Source: Sphingobium estronivorans (lineage in GTDB: Bacteria; Pseudomonadota; Alphaproteobacteria; Sphingomonadales; Sphingomonadaceae). From it: a DNA stretch of 64,000 nt. Under the pieces are notes generated by a model. It saw only the letters and a list, made by a program, of their open reading frames with translations. It was not told the origin of the DNA and did not search any database. The stretch covers positions 62,001 through 126,000 of the forward strand of contig NZ_LFCT01000017.1 of the NCBI RefSeq assembly GCF_008692605.1. Reading direction: 5' to 3'. Below, piece by piece: positions 18,940 through 26,948 of this stretch (the first letter of the stretch is position 1; the number at the start of each line of letters is the position of its first letter). The translations under genes and the position numbers were made by a program.

Positions 18940-19196
18940 GGCTGATTGCTGATCGTGAACCATGCTGAAAGGCCGATGATCGATCCGGCGTCATGCCGAA
19001 TTTTGATGCGATCATGAAAAATGCAGTGGGCGTTCGGCCTGCTCTTGTCCGCGCGTCCATGGTGAACCCGGTGGAATGGGCGCTGCTCTATCGCGAAGCG
19101 CCACGATGCGCCAAAGTCGGGTTGAAGTGCTGCGGGAACCGATTGCTGAGTTAACCCGTTAATCTTGCAGAAATAAATGATGAATTGGAGAGGGCG
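18940..19196. other. Intergenic stretch with no supported gene
   Basis: This segment lies between the palindrome and the small membrane-protein gene. A 53-codon open frame (18993-19154, starting MPNFDAIMKN) exists, but it has no ribosome binding site and no recognisable family. The last 50 bases are AT-richer (TTAACCCGTTAATC near 19151) and probably hold the promoter of the following small gene. Confidence 0.5.
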
Positions 19197-19304
19197 ATGG
19201 ACAATGTGCTAAAGCCTCATGCCATGTTTGGCATTCTTTTCGGCATGCTGTTATCGATCGAAATCTGGTGCTTTGCCGCGATTATCGCAAAGGCGCTGGA
19301 CTGA
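19197..19304 (+). CDS. Small membrane protein, 35 residues
   Basis: This short gene reads ATG GAC AAT GTG CTA AAG and ends in TGA. GGAG lies six bases before the ATG, which is ideal spacing. Residues about 10-31 form a single hydrophobic segment rich in Phe, Leu, Ile and Met with one Trp-Cys pair; the ends are charged (DNVLK at the N-terminus, KALD at the C-terminus). This is typical of single-span regulatory or accessory peptides of membrane complexes. I do not recognise the family. The remaining bases to tRNA-Lys (19305-19461) show nothing I can name. Confidence 0.6.
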   Translation: MDNVLKPHAMFGILFGMLLSIEIWCFAAIIAKALD

Positions 19305-19461
19305 CCGCGGCAGAACTTCATGTTTGTCCGGGGCAACCTTCCCGACATGTGATGCGTTATTTGATGGCGTGAGCGCGGCTTACCAGCTTTCTATGAAGCT
19401 GCAGAGCCTACAATCATGCGACGTTGCTGCGCATATAAAAGACTGAAATATAAGGGAAAAA

Positions 19462-19537
19462 TGGTGAGCCCTGCTGGATTCGAACCAGCGACCTACTGAT
19501 TAAAAGTCAGTTGCTCTACCGACTGAGCTAAGGGCCC
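19462..19537 (-). tRNA. tRNA-Lys (anticodon TTT)
   Basis: On the minus strand, GGGCCCT pairs with AGGGCTC as the acceptor stem (one G-U). The anticodon arm is ACTGA-CTTTTAA-TCAGT with TTT at the anticodon, the T arm contains GGTTCGAATCC, and the CCA end is encoded. Total 76 bases. Confidence 0.97.
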
Positions 19538-19557
19538 TCATGTTTTGAGGTTTGCAC

Positions 19558-19586
19558 GCACTAGAGGCGGCGATGCGGATGGTCAA
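19558..19586 (-). promoter_or_regulatory. Likely promoter of tRNA-Lys
   Basis: On the minus strand TTGACC and TAGTGC are 17 bases apart, ending about 20 bases before the tRNA. The -35 box overlaps the last codons of folK. The -10 box is weak against the sigma-70 consensus. Confidence 0.45.
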
Positions 19587-20083
19587 CCTCCAGAAATCGC
19601 TTTTCGTAATTGGGCGAGCAAATGGCGTACCGAAAGCCCCGAAACCGGATCGCGCCAGCGTGGAACGATGGCGCAAAGGGGCTTCAGTACGAAGTCCCTC
19701 TGTCGAAAAGTGGGGTGGGGGATGTGCAGCGACCGGCTGTTCCATCGTCCGCCCGACCAGAAGATGATATCGATGTCGATGCTGCGCGCGCCCCAGCGCC
19801 TGAAGCGCCGCCGCCCCAGCGATCGTTCGATTTCCTGGAGGCGTGCCAGCATCCTGTCGGGCGGCAGGACGCTTTCGATGATCAGCGCGCTATTGGCGAA
19901 GACCCGGCGCGAAGGTCCGACAGGCGGCGTCGTCAATATCGGCGCCACGGCTCGGACGGTGCCGATTGCGCCGATCTTCGCCACTGCCGCATCCACGATC
20001 CGCGCCGGCGTGAGTGTCGCGGATAAGGACCGGTTCGATCCCAGCGCCAGCGCATAAAGGTGAGGAATGCTTGTCTTGGCCAT
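19583..20083 (-). CDS. folK: 6-hydroxymethyl-7,8-dihydropterin pyrophosphokinase
   Basis: A 166-residue HPPK enzyme that moves pyrophosphate from ATP to 6-hydroxymethyl-dihydropterin in folate synthesis. The N-terminal ALALGSN (11-17) and the signature RWGARSIDIDI (96-106), with the two magnesium-binding aspartates, are both present. The ATG giving MAKTSIPHLY was chosen because family members start just before the LALGSN strand; upstream in-frame starts would run into the promoter region of the divergent glycosylase gene. No other folate gene is adjacent; folC lies at 41-42.3 kb. Confidence 0.93.
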   Translation of the reverse strand: MAKTSIPHLYALALGSNRSLSATLTPARIVDAAVAKIGAIGTVRAVAPILTTPPVGPSRRVFANSALIIESVLPPDRMLARLQEIERSLGRRRFRRWGARSIDIDIIFWSGGRWNSRSLHIPHPTFRQRDFVLKPLCAIVPRWRDPVSGLSVRHLLAQLRKAISGG

Positions 20084-20106
20084 GATGCTGCGCCTATCGG
20101 GTCTAC

Positions 20107-20760
20107 ATGACGCTGCAAAGCCCCATCCCGCACACCGAACCGCCCCATGATTGCGGGCTTTGCCCCCGCCTTGTCGCATTTCGCAAGGAATGCCGGGCGG
20201 AGCATCCCGATTGGTGGAACGCGCCGGTGCCGTCCTTCGGCGATCCGGCGGGCAGAATTGCGATTATCGGCCTTGCCCCAGGCAAGAACGGCGCCAACCG
20301 CACGGGCCGTCCGTTCACCGGCGATTTTGCCGGCGACCTGCTATTTGCCACGCTCGGCAAATTCGGCCTGACGGAGGGCAGCTATGACGCCCGGTCCGAT
20401 GATGGACTGGCATTGCGCAACATCATCATCGTCAACGCGGTCAAATGCTTGCCGCCGCAGAACAAGCCGCTGCCGGAGGAAATCCGCAACTGCCGCGCTT
20501 TCCTGAAGCCAGCAGTCGCGGCGCTGCCCCACGCCCGCGTCTTCATCGCCCTGGGCCAGATCGCCCACCAGTCAGCGGTCAAGGCGCTGGGCGGCAAGCT
20601 GCCCAAGGCCCGCTTTGCCCATCTGGCGGAGCATCGCATGCCCGACGGCCGGATCGTGATCGACAGCTACCATTGCTCGCGATACAATCAGAATACTGGC
20701 CGTCTGACGGCGGAGATGTTCGAAGCGGTGTTCGCGCGGGCGCTGGAAATCAGCGGATGA
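20107..20760 (+). CDS. Family 5 uracil-DNA glycosylase (UDGb)
   Basis: A 217-residue glycosylase that removes uracil, and often hypoxanthine or ethenocytosine, from DNA. Iron-sulfur cysteines are Cys16 and Cys19 (CGLC), one in VNAVKCLPPQNKP, and one in the C-terminal SYHCSRYNQNTG. The catalytic-site motif GLAPGKNGANRTGRPFTGD, near residue 55, lacks the usual active-site Asp or Asn, as is typical of family 5. It diverges from folK across 23 bp and converges with the ABM gene, overlapping its end by 11 bp. Confidence 0.92.
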   Translation: MTLQSPIPHTEPPHDCGLCPRLVAFRKECRAEHPDWWNAPVPSFGDPAGRIAIIGLAPGKNGANRTGRPFTGDFAGDLLFATLGKFGLTEGSYDARSDDGLALRNIIIVNAVKCLPPQNKPLPEEIRNCRAFLKPAVAALPHARVFIALGQIAHQSAVKALGGKLPKARFAHLAEHRMPDGRIVIDSYHCSRYNQNTGRLTAEMFEAVFARALEISG

Positions 20761-21040
20761 GATAGTCGAAATAGGCGCCGTCCGGCGGCCCGTCGAGCGC
20801 CGCCATCATCGGTGCGAACAATCCTTTGTCCAGCATCGCTCCGGCTGCCTTGTGGGCATCGATATCGGCCCATTGTTCGATGAAGACGAAGCGCCGTTCA
20901 TTGCCCAGGTCGCGCAGCATTTCCACGCCTTCGCAGCCGGACAGGGACCGAACCGCATCCGCCACCGCGCGCAGGGCGGTTTCCAGTTCGGCGTCCATGC
21001 CTTCCTTCGCGTGTATGATATAGTGGCGGGCAACGGTCAT
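20750..21040 (-). CDS. Antibiotic biosynthesis monooxygenase (ABM) domain protein
   Basis: A 96-residue ferredoxin-like fold protein with the ABM pattern: an opening strand 'HYIIHAKEGMDAELETALRAV', a middle 'GCEGVEMLRDL' and 'RFVFIEQWADIDAHKAA'. Such proteins are small dimeric oxidases, isomerases or heme-related enzymes, and the substrate here is unknown. The start was set at the ATG 17 bp after the aguB stop; longer forms would overlap aguB. It is the last gene of the agmatine operon, but a role in that pathway is not established. Confidence 0.85.
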   Translation of the reverse strand: MTVARHYIIHAKEGMDAELETALRAVADAVRSLSGCEGVEMLRDLGNERRFVFIEQWADIDAHKAAGAMLDKGLFAPMMAALDGPPDGAYFDYLIR

Positions 21041-21057
21041 CGTCTCTCTCCTGCTTA

Positions 21058-21906
21058 TTAAATATCCTGTGCGATCCGTGCATAAAGCTCCGGCCGCCGG
21101 TCGCGGAAGAAACCCATGCCGGCGCGATGCATCTTTGCCTGCTCCAGGTCCAACGTCGCCACCAGAGCGCCATTGTCCCTGGCGTCGGCCTCCGCAGCGA
21201 AATCGCCCCACTGGTCGGTGATGAAGCTGTGGCCGTAGAATTTCTGCCCGTCCTCCTCACCGATCCTGTTGGCGGCGATCACCGGCATACAGTTGCTGAC
21301 GGCATGGCCGATCATCGCCCGGCGCCACATGCGGCTGGTGTCGAGGTCGGCATCATAGGGTTCGGAGCCGATGGCCGTCGGGTAGAAGAGCATCTCCGCC
21401 CCCATCAGCGCCATGACCCGCGCGGTTTCGGGATACCATTGATCCCAGCAGATGCCGACGCCGATGGTGCCGAACTTCGTCTTCCACACCTTGAAGCCCG
21501 TATTGCCCGGGCGGAAATAATATTTCTCCTCATAACCCGGCCCGTCGGGAATATGGCTCTTGCGATAAACGCCCATAATCTCGCCCCCGTCATCGATCAT
21601 GGCGAGCGAGTTGTAATAATGATGCCCGTCGCGCTCGAAGAAGCTGGTGGGGATATAGACGCCTTCGGCTTTGGCCACCTTGCACATTTCCTGCACGGCG
21701 GGATGCTCGTCCAGGGGTAGCGCGTTGGCGAACAGCGCCTCATCCTCGACCTTGCAGAAATAGGGGCCTTCGAACAGTTCGGGCGGCAGCACGATCTTTG
21801 CGCCGCGCGCGGCCGCCTTCACCACATGGCCCGCGACCATGTCGATATTGTCCGCCCGGTCGTCGGAAAAGGCGAGTTGGAGCGCGGCGACGGTAACTTT
21901 GGTCAT
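21058..21906 (-). CDS. aguB: N-carbamoylputrescine amidase
   Basis: A 282-residue carbon-nitrogen hydrolase. The catalytic triad is Glu43 (LPPELFEG), Lys116 (VYRKSHIPDGPGYEEKYYF) and Cys153 (VGICWDQWYPE), all in the form characteristic of N-carbamoylputrescine amidases. It converts N-carbamoylputrescine to putrescine, CO2 and ammonia. The ATG giving MTKVTVAALQ was used; an earlier in-frame start would overlap the upstream gene. It lies ten bases after the DUF3147 gene, in one operon with aguA, which supplies its substrate. Confidence 0.95.
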   Translation of the reverse strand: MTKVTVAALQLAFSDDRADNIDMVAGHVVKAAARGAKIVLPPELFEGPYFCKVEDEALFANALPLDEHPAVQEMCKVAKAEGVYIPTSFFERDGHHYYNSLAMIDDGGEIMGVYRKSHIPDGPGYEEKYYFRPGNTGFKVWKTKFGTIGVGICWDQWYPETARVMALMGAEMLFYPTAIGSEPYDADLDTSRMWRRAMIGHAVSNCMPVIAANRIGEEDGQKFYGHSFITDQWGDFAAEADARDNGALVATLDLEQAKMHRAGMGFFRDRRPELYARIAQDI

Positions 21907-21916
21907 AAACAATACC

Positions 21917-22270
21917 CTAGAGACGAATGCCCAATCGGGCGGCAACGGCAACGGTCAGGAGATAGAGCAGGATCGTCAGCACGCAACCCGCGATCAGCGC
22001 AGGCGCAAAGGCAACGCCCCGCCGCAGCAGCATCGGGATGAGCAGGAACATTGGCAGGGATGGGATGAGATAATAGAATGTCGCCTCCGCATGACGCGCC
22101 ATATTTTCGGCATCCGGCCTGTCGTTCCACAGCCAGATCATCCCCATCACCGAAATGAGTGGCAGTGACGCGATCAGCGCGCCCAATGCCGGATAGCGCC
22201 GCGACACCACGGACACGATGGCGATGATGACGCCGGAGATCAGCGCCCGCAACGCGAGCATCGCGCTCAT
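21917..22270 (-). CDS. DUF3147 membrane protein
   Basis: A 117-residue protein with about four hydrophobic helices ('LALRALISGVIIAIVSVVSR', 'GALIASLPLISVMGMIWLW', 'FYYLIPSLPMFLLIPMLL' and a C-terminal one). It matches the DUF3147 pattern of small inner-membrane proteins, whose function is unknown. Its ATG overlaps the aguA stop (ATGA) and its stop is ten bases before aguB, so it is translated between the two agmatine enzymes. A role in moving agmatine or putrescine across the membrane is possible but unproven. Confidence 0.85.
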   Translation of the reverse strand: MSAMLALRALISGVIIAIVSVVSRRYPALGALIASLPLISVMGMIWLWNDRPDAENMARHAEATFYYLIPSLPMFLLIPMLLRRGVAFAPALIAGCVLTILLYLLTVAVAARLGIRL

Positions 22271-23247
22271 TCGCCCGCCGGCATCTGCTGACTGCAACAG
22301 TGGAAGCTGCCGCCGCCCGACAGGATGGCGTCGCTGCGCAGGCCGATGATCTTCCGACCGGGGAAAAAGGGTTTGAGCGCCTCCAGAGCCGCCTGATCGT
22401 TTGGCTGGCCATAGATGGGCACGATGACGGCGGCGTTGCCGATATAGAAATTCATATAGCTGGCCGGAATGACTTCCCCGTCCACGACGACGCGGCCGGG
22501 GGAAGGGATGGATGCCACCTCCACCCCGAATGCCTTGGCCCGCGCCCGTGCATCGGCATAGATGGCGGCATTGGGGTCATCCTGCGTGCTGGTCTCGGGC
22601 AGCGCCAGTACGCCCGGCGCCACGAAGCGGGCCAGATTGTCGACATGCCCGTCGGTATGATCGTTCAGCAGTCCATCGCCCAGCCAGAGCATGTCGGACA
22701 GGCCCAGCGATCCCGCCAGCAATGTCTCGATCTTCCCCCGGTCCAGGTCCGGATTGCGATTGGGATGGAGCAGGCATTGCTCGGTCGTCACGAACAGTCC
22801 TGTACCGTCAGTGTCGACCGCGCCTCCTTCGAACACCCAATTCTGGGTGGAGGTCGGCAGGCCGGTCATCGCCGCCAGCCGCGCGCCGATATCCTCATCG
22901 CCCGGCATCCGATATTTGCCGCCCCAGCCATTGAAGCCGAAATCCACCAGTGCCCGCTCAGTCCCACGCATCACCGCAATCGGCGCCGTGTCGCGCAGCC
23001 AGATGTCGCCCAGCTTCTGCACCACGATCTGAACGCCGGGCGTCACCAGCCCGCGCGCGACCTCCGCATCGCCATCATGCGCGACGACCAGCCGCACATC
23101 CTCACCCTTGCCATGAAGCGCATTGGCAAAGCTCGCAATCTGTTGCCGCGCCTCCTCGAAAGCGCCGGGCCATTCATCGGGATAGGTGGGAAAACCAATC
23201 CAGGTCCATTCGTGCGGCGCCCATTCGGCAGGCATACGGAAAGTCAT
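22267..23247 (-). CDS. aguA: Agmatine deiminase
   Basis: A 326-residue member of the peptidyl-arginine/agmatine deiminase fold. It converts agmatine to N-carbamoylputrescine. The nucleophile is Cys317 in [10 protein letters not shown], and the conserved 'DIWLRDTAP', 'FNGWGGKY' and '[10 protein letters not shown]' motifs provide the guanidinium-binding Asp and the catalytic His. The chosen ATG (MTFRMPAEW) has AGGAG upstream. It is the first gene of the aguA-DUF3147-aguB-ABM operon and diverges from glsA across 146 bp. Confidence 0.95.
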   Translation of the reverse strand: MTFRMPAEWAPHEWTWIGFPTYPDEWPGAFEEARQQIASFANALHGKGEDVRLVVAHDGDAEVARGLVTPGVQIVVQKLGDIWLRDTAPIAVMRGTERALVDFGFNGWGGKYRMPGDEDIGARLAAMTGLPTSTQNWVFEGGAVDTDGTGLFVTTEQCLLHPNRNPDLDRGKIETLLAGSLGLSDMLWLGDGLLNDHTDGHVDNLARFVAPGVLALPETSTQDDPNAAIYADARARAKAFGVEVASIPSPGRVVVDGEVIPASYMNFYIGNAAVIVPIYGQPNDQAALEALKPFFPGRKIIGLRSDAILSGGGSFHCCSQQMPAGE

Positions 23248-23393
23248 GGGCTTGGGCTCCTGTTCGGGGGGACTTATCGCGTCCTCTACAGGATCGCGCA
23301 GCCCATGACAGCGGCAAATCCGCCCCATCTCGAACCCGCTTTTGGGGCCGGCAGGAATTTTTTCTGGAAATGGAGCTTCGCCGCGCCTCTATA

Positions 23394-24347
23394 ATGTCAT
23401 CCATGTCACCCGATCTTCCCGCCATTCTGGCCGACATCGTCGCCGCTGCGGCCGCCCGCGAAGAGCGCGGCACGGTTGCGAGTTACATACCGGAACTCGC
23501 CAAGGTCGACCCGGGCCAATTCGGCATTGCCATCGCCACGGCGGACGGCCGATTGATCGAGGGCGGCGATTGCGATGTGGGCTTTTCCATCCAATCCATC
23601 TCGAAAGTTTTCGCCTTGACCCTGGCCCTCGGCAAGGTCGGCGATCAGCTTTGGGAAAGGGTGGGGCGGGAACCGTCCGGCAACGCGTTCAACTCCATCG
23701 TGCAGTTGGAGCAGGAACAGGGCATTCCGCGAAACCCCTTCATCAATGCGGGCGCCATCGTCGTTGCGGACGTCAATCTGGGCGGCCACCAACCCCGTGT
23801 CGCCATTGGGGAAATGCTCCGTTTCGTGCGTTATCTGGCCAGCGACGACAGCATCGCCATCAACGAAGCCGTGGCCGCGTCGGAAACCGCCACGGGGTTC
23901 CGCAACATGGCGCTCGCTAATTATATGCGCGCCTTCGATAATGTCCGCCATCCGGTGGATCTGGTGCTGGGCACCTATTTTCACCAATGCGCGATGGAAA
24001 TGAACTGTCGCCAGCTTGCTCTTGCCGGCCGTTACCTGATGCTCGACGGGCGGCATCCAGAGGGCGGCCGGGTCGTCTCGTCCAGCCGCGCCAAGCGCAT
24101 CAACGCCCTGATGCTCACCTGCGGTCATTATGATGCGTCGGGCGATTTCGCCTTTCGCGTCGGCATCCCCGGCAAGTCGGGCGTGGGCGGCGGCATATTG
24201 GCGATCGTTCCCGGTCGCGCTTCCATCGCCGTCTGGTCGCCCGGCCTCAACGAAAATGGCAACAGTCAGTTAGGCACCCAGGCCCTGGAGGAACTGGCCC
24301 GCCGCACCGGCTGGTCGGTGTTCAGCCCGCCGCAGGATGAGCGTTAA
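23394..24347 (+). CDS. glsA: Glutaminase A
   Basis: A 317-residue serine-dependent glutaminase, close to the usual 308-310. The SxxK motif is Ser68-Ile-Ser-Lys71 (QSISKVF), followed by '[10 protein letters not shown]', '[13 protein letters not shown]' and the C-terminal '[12 protein letters not shown]' that closes the active site. It hydrolyses glutamine to glutamate and ammonia. A second ATG nine bases downstream (23403) is an equal candidate. Neither has a good ribosome binding site. The 3' end overlaps the end of the converging antiporter gene by four bases. Confidence 0.95.
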   Translation: MSSMSPDLPAILADIVAAAAAREERGTVASYIPELAKVDPGQFGIAIATADGRLIEGGDCDVGFSIQSISKVFALTLALGKVGDQLWERVGREPSGNAFNSIVQLEQEQGIPRNPFINAGAIVVADVNLGGHQPRVAIGEMLRFVRYLASDDSIAINEAVAASETATGFRNMALANYMRAFDNVRHPVDLVLGTYFHQCAMEMNCRQLALAGRYLMLDGRHPEGGRVVSSSRAKRINALMLTCGHYDASGDFAFRVGIPGKSGVGGGILAIVPGRASIAVWSPGLNENGNSQLGTQALEELARRTGWSVFSPPQDER

Positions 24348-26128
24348 GGCACTTCGTCGGCCCGCAACCGCCGGAGCTTTGGCGCCTTTTCGAGTTGCGC
24401 GGCATCCTTGATCCCCATGCGCAGGTCCTCCCGCGTCTGATGGATGGAGGCAATCACCGGTCCCATCGCCACGCCCAGGTCGACCAGCGCCGTTTCGGCA
24501 AGCTGAAGCGAACTTTCCAGCGTTTCGGGCACTGCATCGCTGGCGCCGGCGCGGTAAAGCTGCGCGGCATGATCGGTGTCGCGGGCGCGGGCGATGATCG
24601 GCAGGTCCGGCACCCAGCCGCGCACACGCTTCGTCACCCGGACGGACAGCACCGGATCGTCCATCGTCAGGATCAGCGCTCTCGCATGGCCCAATCGCAG
24701 CTTGTCGAGCATCTCCGTCCGCGACACGTCGCCGAACAGGATCGGATAGCCGTCGCGACGTGCCTCCGCGACGACATCGGCGTCCGATTCGACGACGATG
24801 AAGCGCTGCTTGTGAAGGGTCAGGAGGTCGCAGACCATGCGCCCGACCCGGCCAAAGCCGATCACCACGGCAGCAGCCTCGACATGATCCTCGCTGACCT
24901 CAACCGCCTCCTCGCCCAGCGCCATTTCCAGCCGCCGGGCGATGTCATGGCCCAGCCGCGCCAGAAGCGGCGTGATAGTAAGGCCGATGGCGGTCACGAT
25001 CTGCCAGAAGGCGGCGGTCGAAGGCAGGATCAACTGCGCGGCGGCGGCGGCGGACAGGACGATCAGGGTGGTTTCGGAAGGGCTGGCCATCAGCAAGCCG
25101 ACCTCCAGCGCGACGGCCTTGCGCGCGCCCGAAACATAGAGAAGCGCGGCGGTCACGATGGTCTTCGTCAGGACGACGCCCACCACCGCCAGCACCAGCG
25201 TCGGCCAGTTGGCCAGGATCACACGAACGTCCAGCCCCATGCCGACCGTGATCAGGAACACGCCGAGCGCCAGCCCCTTGAAGGGGGCGGTCATCACCTC
25301 GACCTCGCCATGATAATCCGTTTCGGCGATCAGCAGGCCTGCCAGCAGGGCGCCGACAATGGGCGAGAGCCCGGCGATCGACGTCGCCATGCTGGAAACG
25401 ATGACGACCAGCAGGCTTGCCGCCAGAAATACTTCCGGGCTTTTGGTGCGCGCGGCCTGGCGGAAAATATGCGGCAGGCAGACGCGTCCCAGCACCAGCA
25501 TGATGGCGATGGTGATGCCGCTCCTGACCAGCGTATCGGCCAGTTGGTCCCACGGACCGTCCGGGCTGGCGGCGACCGAAGGGGCAAGCGCGCCCAGCAT
25601 GAAGATGATCGGGACGAGTGCCAGATCCTCGAAAAGCAGCATGGAAAAGGCCGCGCGGCCGACGGCGCTTTGCGTGCCGACCATGGGAAGCACAACCGCC
25701 GTGGACGACAGCGCCAGGGCAAGCCCCAGGCCAAAAGCACCCGCAGACGATTGTCCCAGCAAGTAAAGACCAAGCGCAATGAGCGTCCCGCCGCCGATTA
25801 ATTCTGCGGCGCCGACTCCGAATACTTGTGTTCGCATGGTCCACAGGCGCCGGAAGCTCAATTCCAGCCCAATGGAAAACAGCAGCAATATGACGCCAAG
25901 TTCCGCAAAAGGCTCGATGGCTTCTCTATTGGAAATGGTGACATGGTAGAGCCAGGGATATTGGCCGACCAAAGCGCCCAATCCCGACGGTCCGACCGCC
26001 AGTCCGACCAGAATGAAGCCGATCACCGGGCTGATGCGGAACCGCGCAAAACCCGGGATGACCAGCCCCGCCGCGCCCAGAATAACAAGGGAATCGCTGA
26101 AGCTCTGGGGATTGATCGCGCCGGCCAT
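24344..26128 (-). CDS. CPA2-family cation:proton antiporter with RCK domain (Kef type)
   Basis: A 594-residue inner-membrane protein with 12-13 hydrophobic helices (about 1-385; '[12 protein letters not shown]' and '[11 protein letters not shown]' are hallmark CPA2 stretches). A cytoplasmic RCK/TrkA-N domain (about 415-530, starting [12 protein letters not shown]) binds nucleotide. This is the architecture of KefB/KefC potassium-efflux antiporters, but some relatives carry sodium, so the ion is not certain. ATG 26128 was preferred over a TTG six bases earlier. It stands alone and converges on glsA. Confidence 0.92.
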   Translation of the reverse strand: MAGAINPQSFSDSLVILGAAGLVIPGFARFRISPVIGFILVGLAVGPSGLGALVGQYPWLYHVTISNREAIEPFAELGVILLLFSIGLELSFRRLWTMRTQVFGVGAAELIGGGTLIALGLYLLGQSSAGAFGLGLALALSSTAVVLPMVGTQSAVGRAAFSMLLFEDLALVPIIFMLGALAPSVAASPDGPWDQLADTLVRSGITIAIMLVLGRVCLPHIFRQAARTKSPEVFLAASLLVVIVSSMATSIAGLSPIVGALLAGLLIAETDYHGEVEVMTAPFKGLALGVFLITVGMGLDVRVILANWPTLVLAVVGVVLTKTIVTAALLYVSGARKAVALEVGLLMASPSETTLIVLSAAAAAQLILPSTAAFWQIVTAIGLTITPLLARLGHDIARRLEMALGEEAVEVSEDHVEAAAVVIGFGRVGRMVCDLLTLHKQRFIVVESDADVVAEARRDGYPILFGDVSRTEMLDKLRLGHARALILTMDDPVLSVRVTKRVRGWVPDLPIIARARDTDHAAQLYRAGASDAVPETLESSLQLAETALVDLGVAMGPVIASIHQTREDLRMGIKDAAQLEKAPKLRRLRADEVP

Positions 26129-26213
26129 GGTCAATCATTGCGACAAATGCCGCAAACATCCAGCTTTAAGGTTGAGAAAATAGCCTGCGCCGATGCTTTG
26201 TCGACTGCGCAAA

Positions 26214-26299
26214 TGGTGCGGACGGCGGGACTTGAACCCGCATTCCCGGGGGGAGGCGGATTTTAAGTCCGCTGCGTATACCGATTTCGCCACGTCCGC
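26214..26299 (-). tRNA. tRNA-Leu (anticodon TAA)
   Basis: On the minus strand the acceptor GCGGACG pairs with CGTCCGC. The anticodon arm is GCGGA-CTTAAAA-TCCGC with TAA. A long variable arm (CTCCCCCCGGGAATG) marks a class II tRNA, the T arm is GGGTTCAAGTCCC, and CCA is encoded. Total 86 bases. Confidence 0.97.
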
Positions 26300-26409
26300 T
26301 TGGGCAAACATCCCCTGAAGGCTAAAGACACACAGGTCAAGATGTGCCTGAACGAGCAGTTCAAGTGGCGAGGATCGATCTGCCACGGCCGTCTGGAGCC
26401 GGCGGCTGA

Positions 26410-26444
26410 AATAATGTCGAAACGAGGCATGCGCCTCGTTTCGA
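26410..26444 (-). terminator. Intrinsic terminator of ihfB
   Basis: TCGAAACGAGGC and GCCTCGTTTCGA form a perfect 12-bp stem with a 4-base loop, about 50 bp past the ihfB stop. On the minus strand it is followed by CATTATTTC, a moderately T-rich tail. Confidence 0.65.
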
Positions 26445-26492
26445 TTGCGCATCAGGCATGGGCCTGTTCCGGCCTGAAACCTCGCGGAAATC

Positions 26493-26780
26493 TTAGAGCG
26501 GCTTGTCGTTCAACCGTTCCCGTATTTCCTTTCCGGGCTTGAAATAGGGAACGCGCTTGGCGTCCACGGACACTTGTTCGCCGGTGCGCGGATTGCGACC
26601 GGTGCGTGCGTCGCGGGCGCGGGTTGTGAACGCGCCAAAGCCTCTCAGCTCCACGCGTCCGCCGCTGGAAAGGCGGTCGACAATCTCCTTGAAAAAGAGA
26701 TCGACGATCCTTTCGACTTCCTGGAGGTTGAGGTTTGGATTTTCCTCAGCCAGTTTCTGTATCAGTTCCGAGCGTATCAT
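26493..26780 (-). CDS. ihfB: Integration host factor subunit beta
   Basis: A 95-residue DNABII protein. '[10 protein letters not shown]', '[26 protein letters not shown]' and '[15 protein letters not shown]' are characteristic of IHF-beta rather than HU. The arm carries the Arg-Asn-Pro tip that inserts into DNA. IHF bends DNA in recombination, replication and sigma-54 promoters. GGAGG lies five bases before the ATG, and a good sigma-70 promoter is visible about 40-65 bp upstream. It follows rpsA, as in many proteobacteria, but the intervening terminator makes it a separate transcript. Confidence 0.97.
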   Translation of the reverse strand: MIRSELIQKLAEENPNLNLQEVERIVDLFFKEIVDRLSSGGRVELRGFGAFTTRARDARTGRNPRTGEQVSVDAKRVPYFKPGKEIRERLNDKPL

Positions 26781-26816
26781 CGGTCCTCCAGACTCCCCCT
26801 TCTGGTTCCCGTTTAA

Positions 26817-26845
26817 TTTATACTGAATCTCCAACCTTCTGACAA
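26817..26845 (-). promoter_or_regulatory. Sigma-70 promoter of ihfB
   Basis: On the minus strand TTGTCA and TATAAA are separated by exactly 17 bases, each matching the consensus in five of six positions. It lies between the rpsA terminator and ihfB and would give a leader of roughly 30 bases. Confidence 0.65.
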
Positions 26846-26879
26846 TTGGCCAATATCGGTATGTTTTTCTCATTATGAG

Positions 26880-26917
26880 AATAGAAAAAGCCCGCCGGAG
26901 TTAAGTTCCGGCGGGCT
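26880..26917 (-). terminator. Intrinsic terminator of rpsA
   Basis: AGCCCGCCGGA pairs with TCCGGCGGGCT around a 7-base loop, and on the minus strand runs into TTTTTCTATT. It starts about 30 bp past the rpsA stop. A textbook Rho-independent terminator. Confidence 0.92.
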
Positions 26918-26948
26918 CTATTACTTTGGTTAGATATCGAAGGAGACT

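Noticed and set aside
18993..19154. A 53-codon frame starting MPNFDAIMKN
   Set aside because: No ribosome binding site, no membrane or secretion signal and no family resemblance; noted only as gap content.
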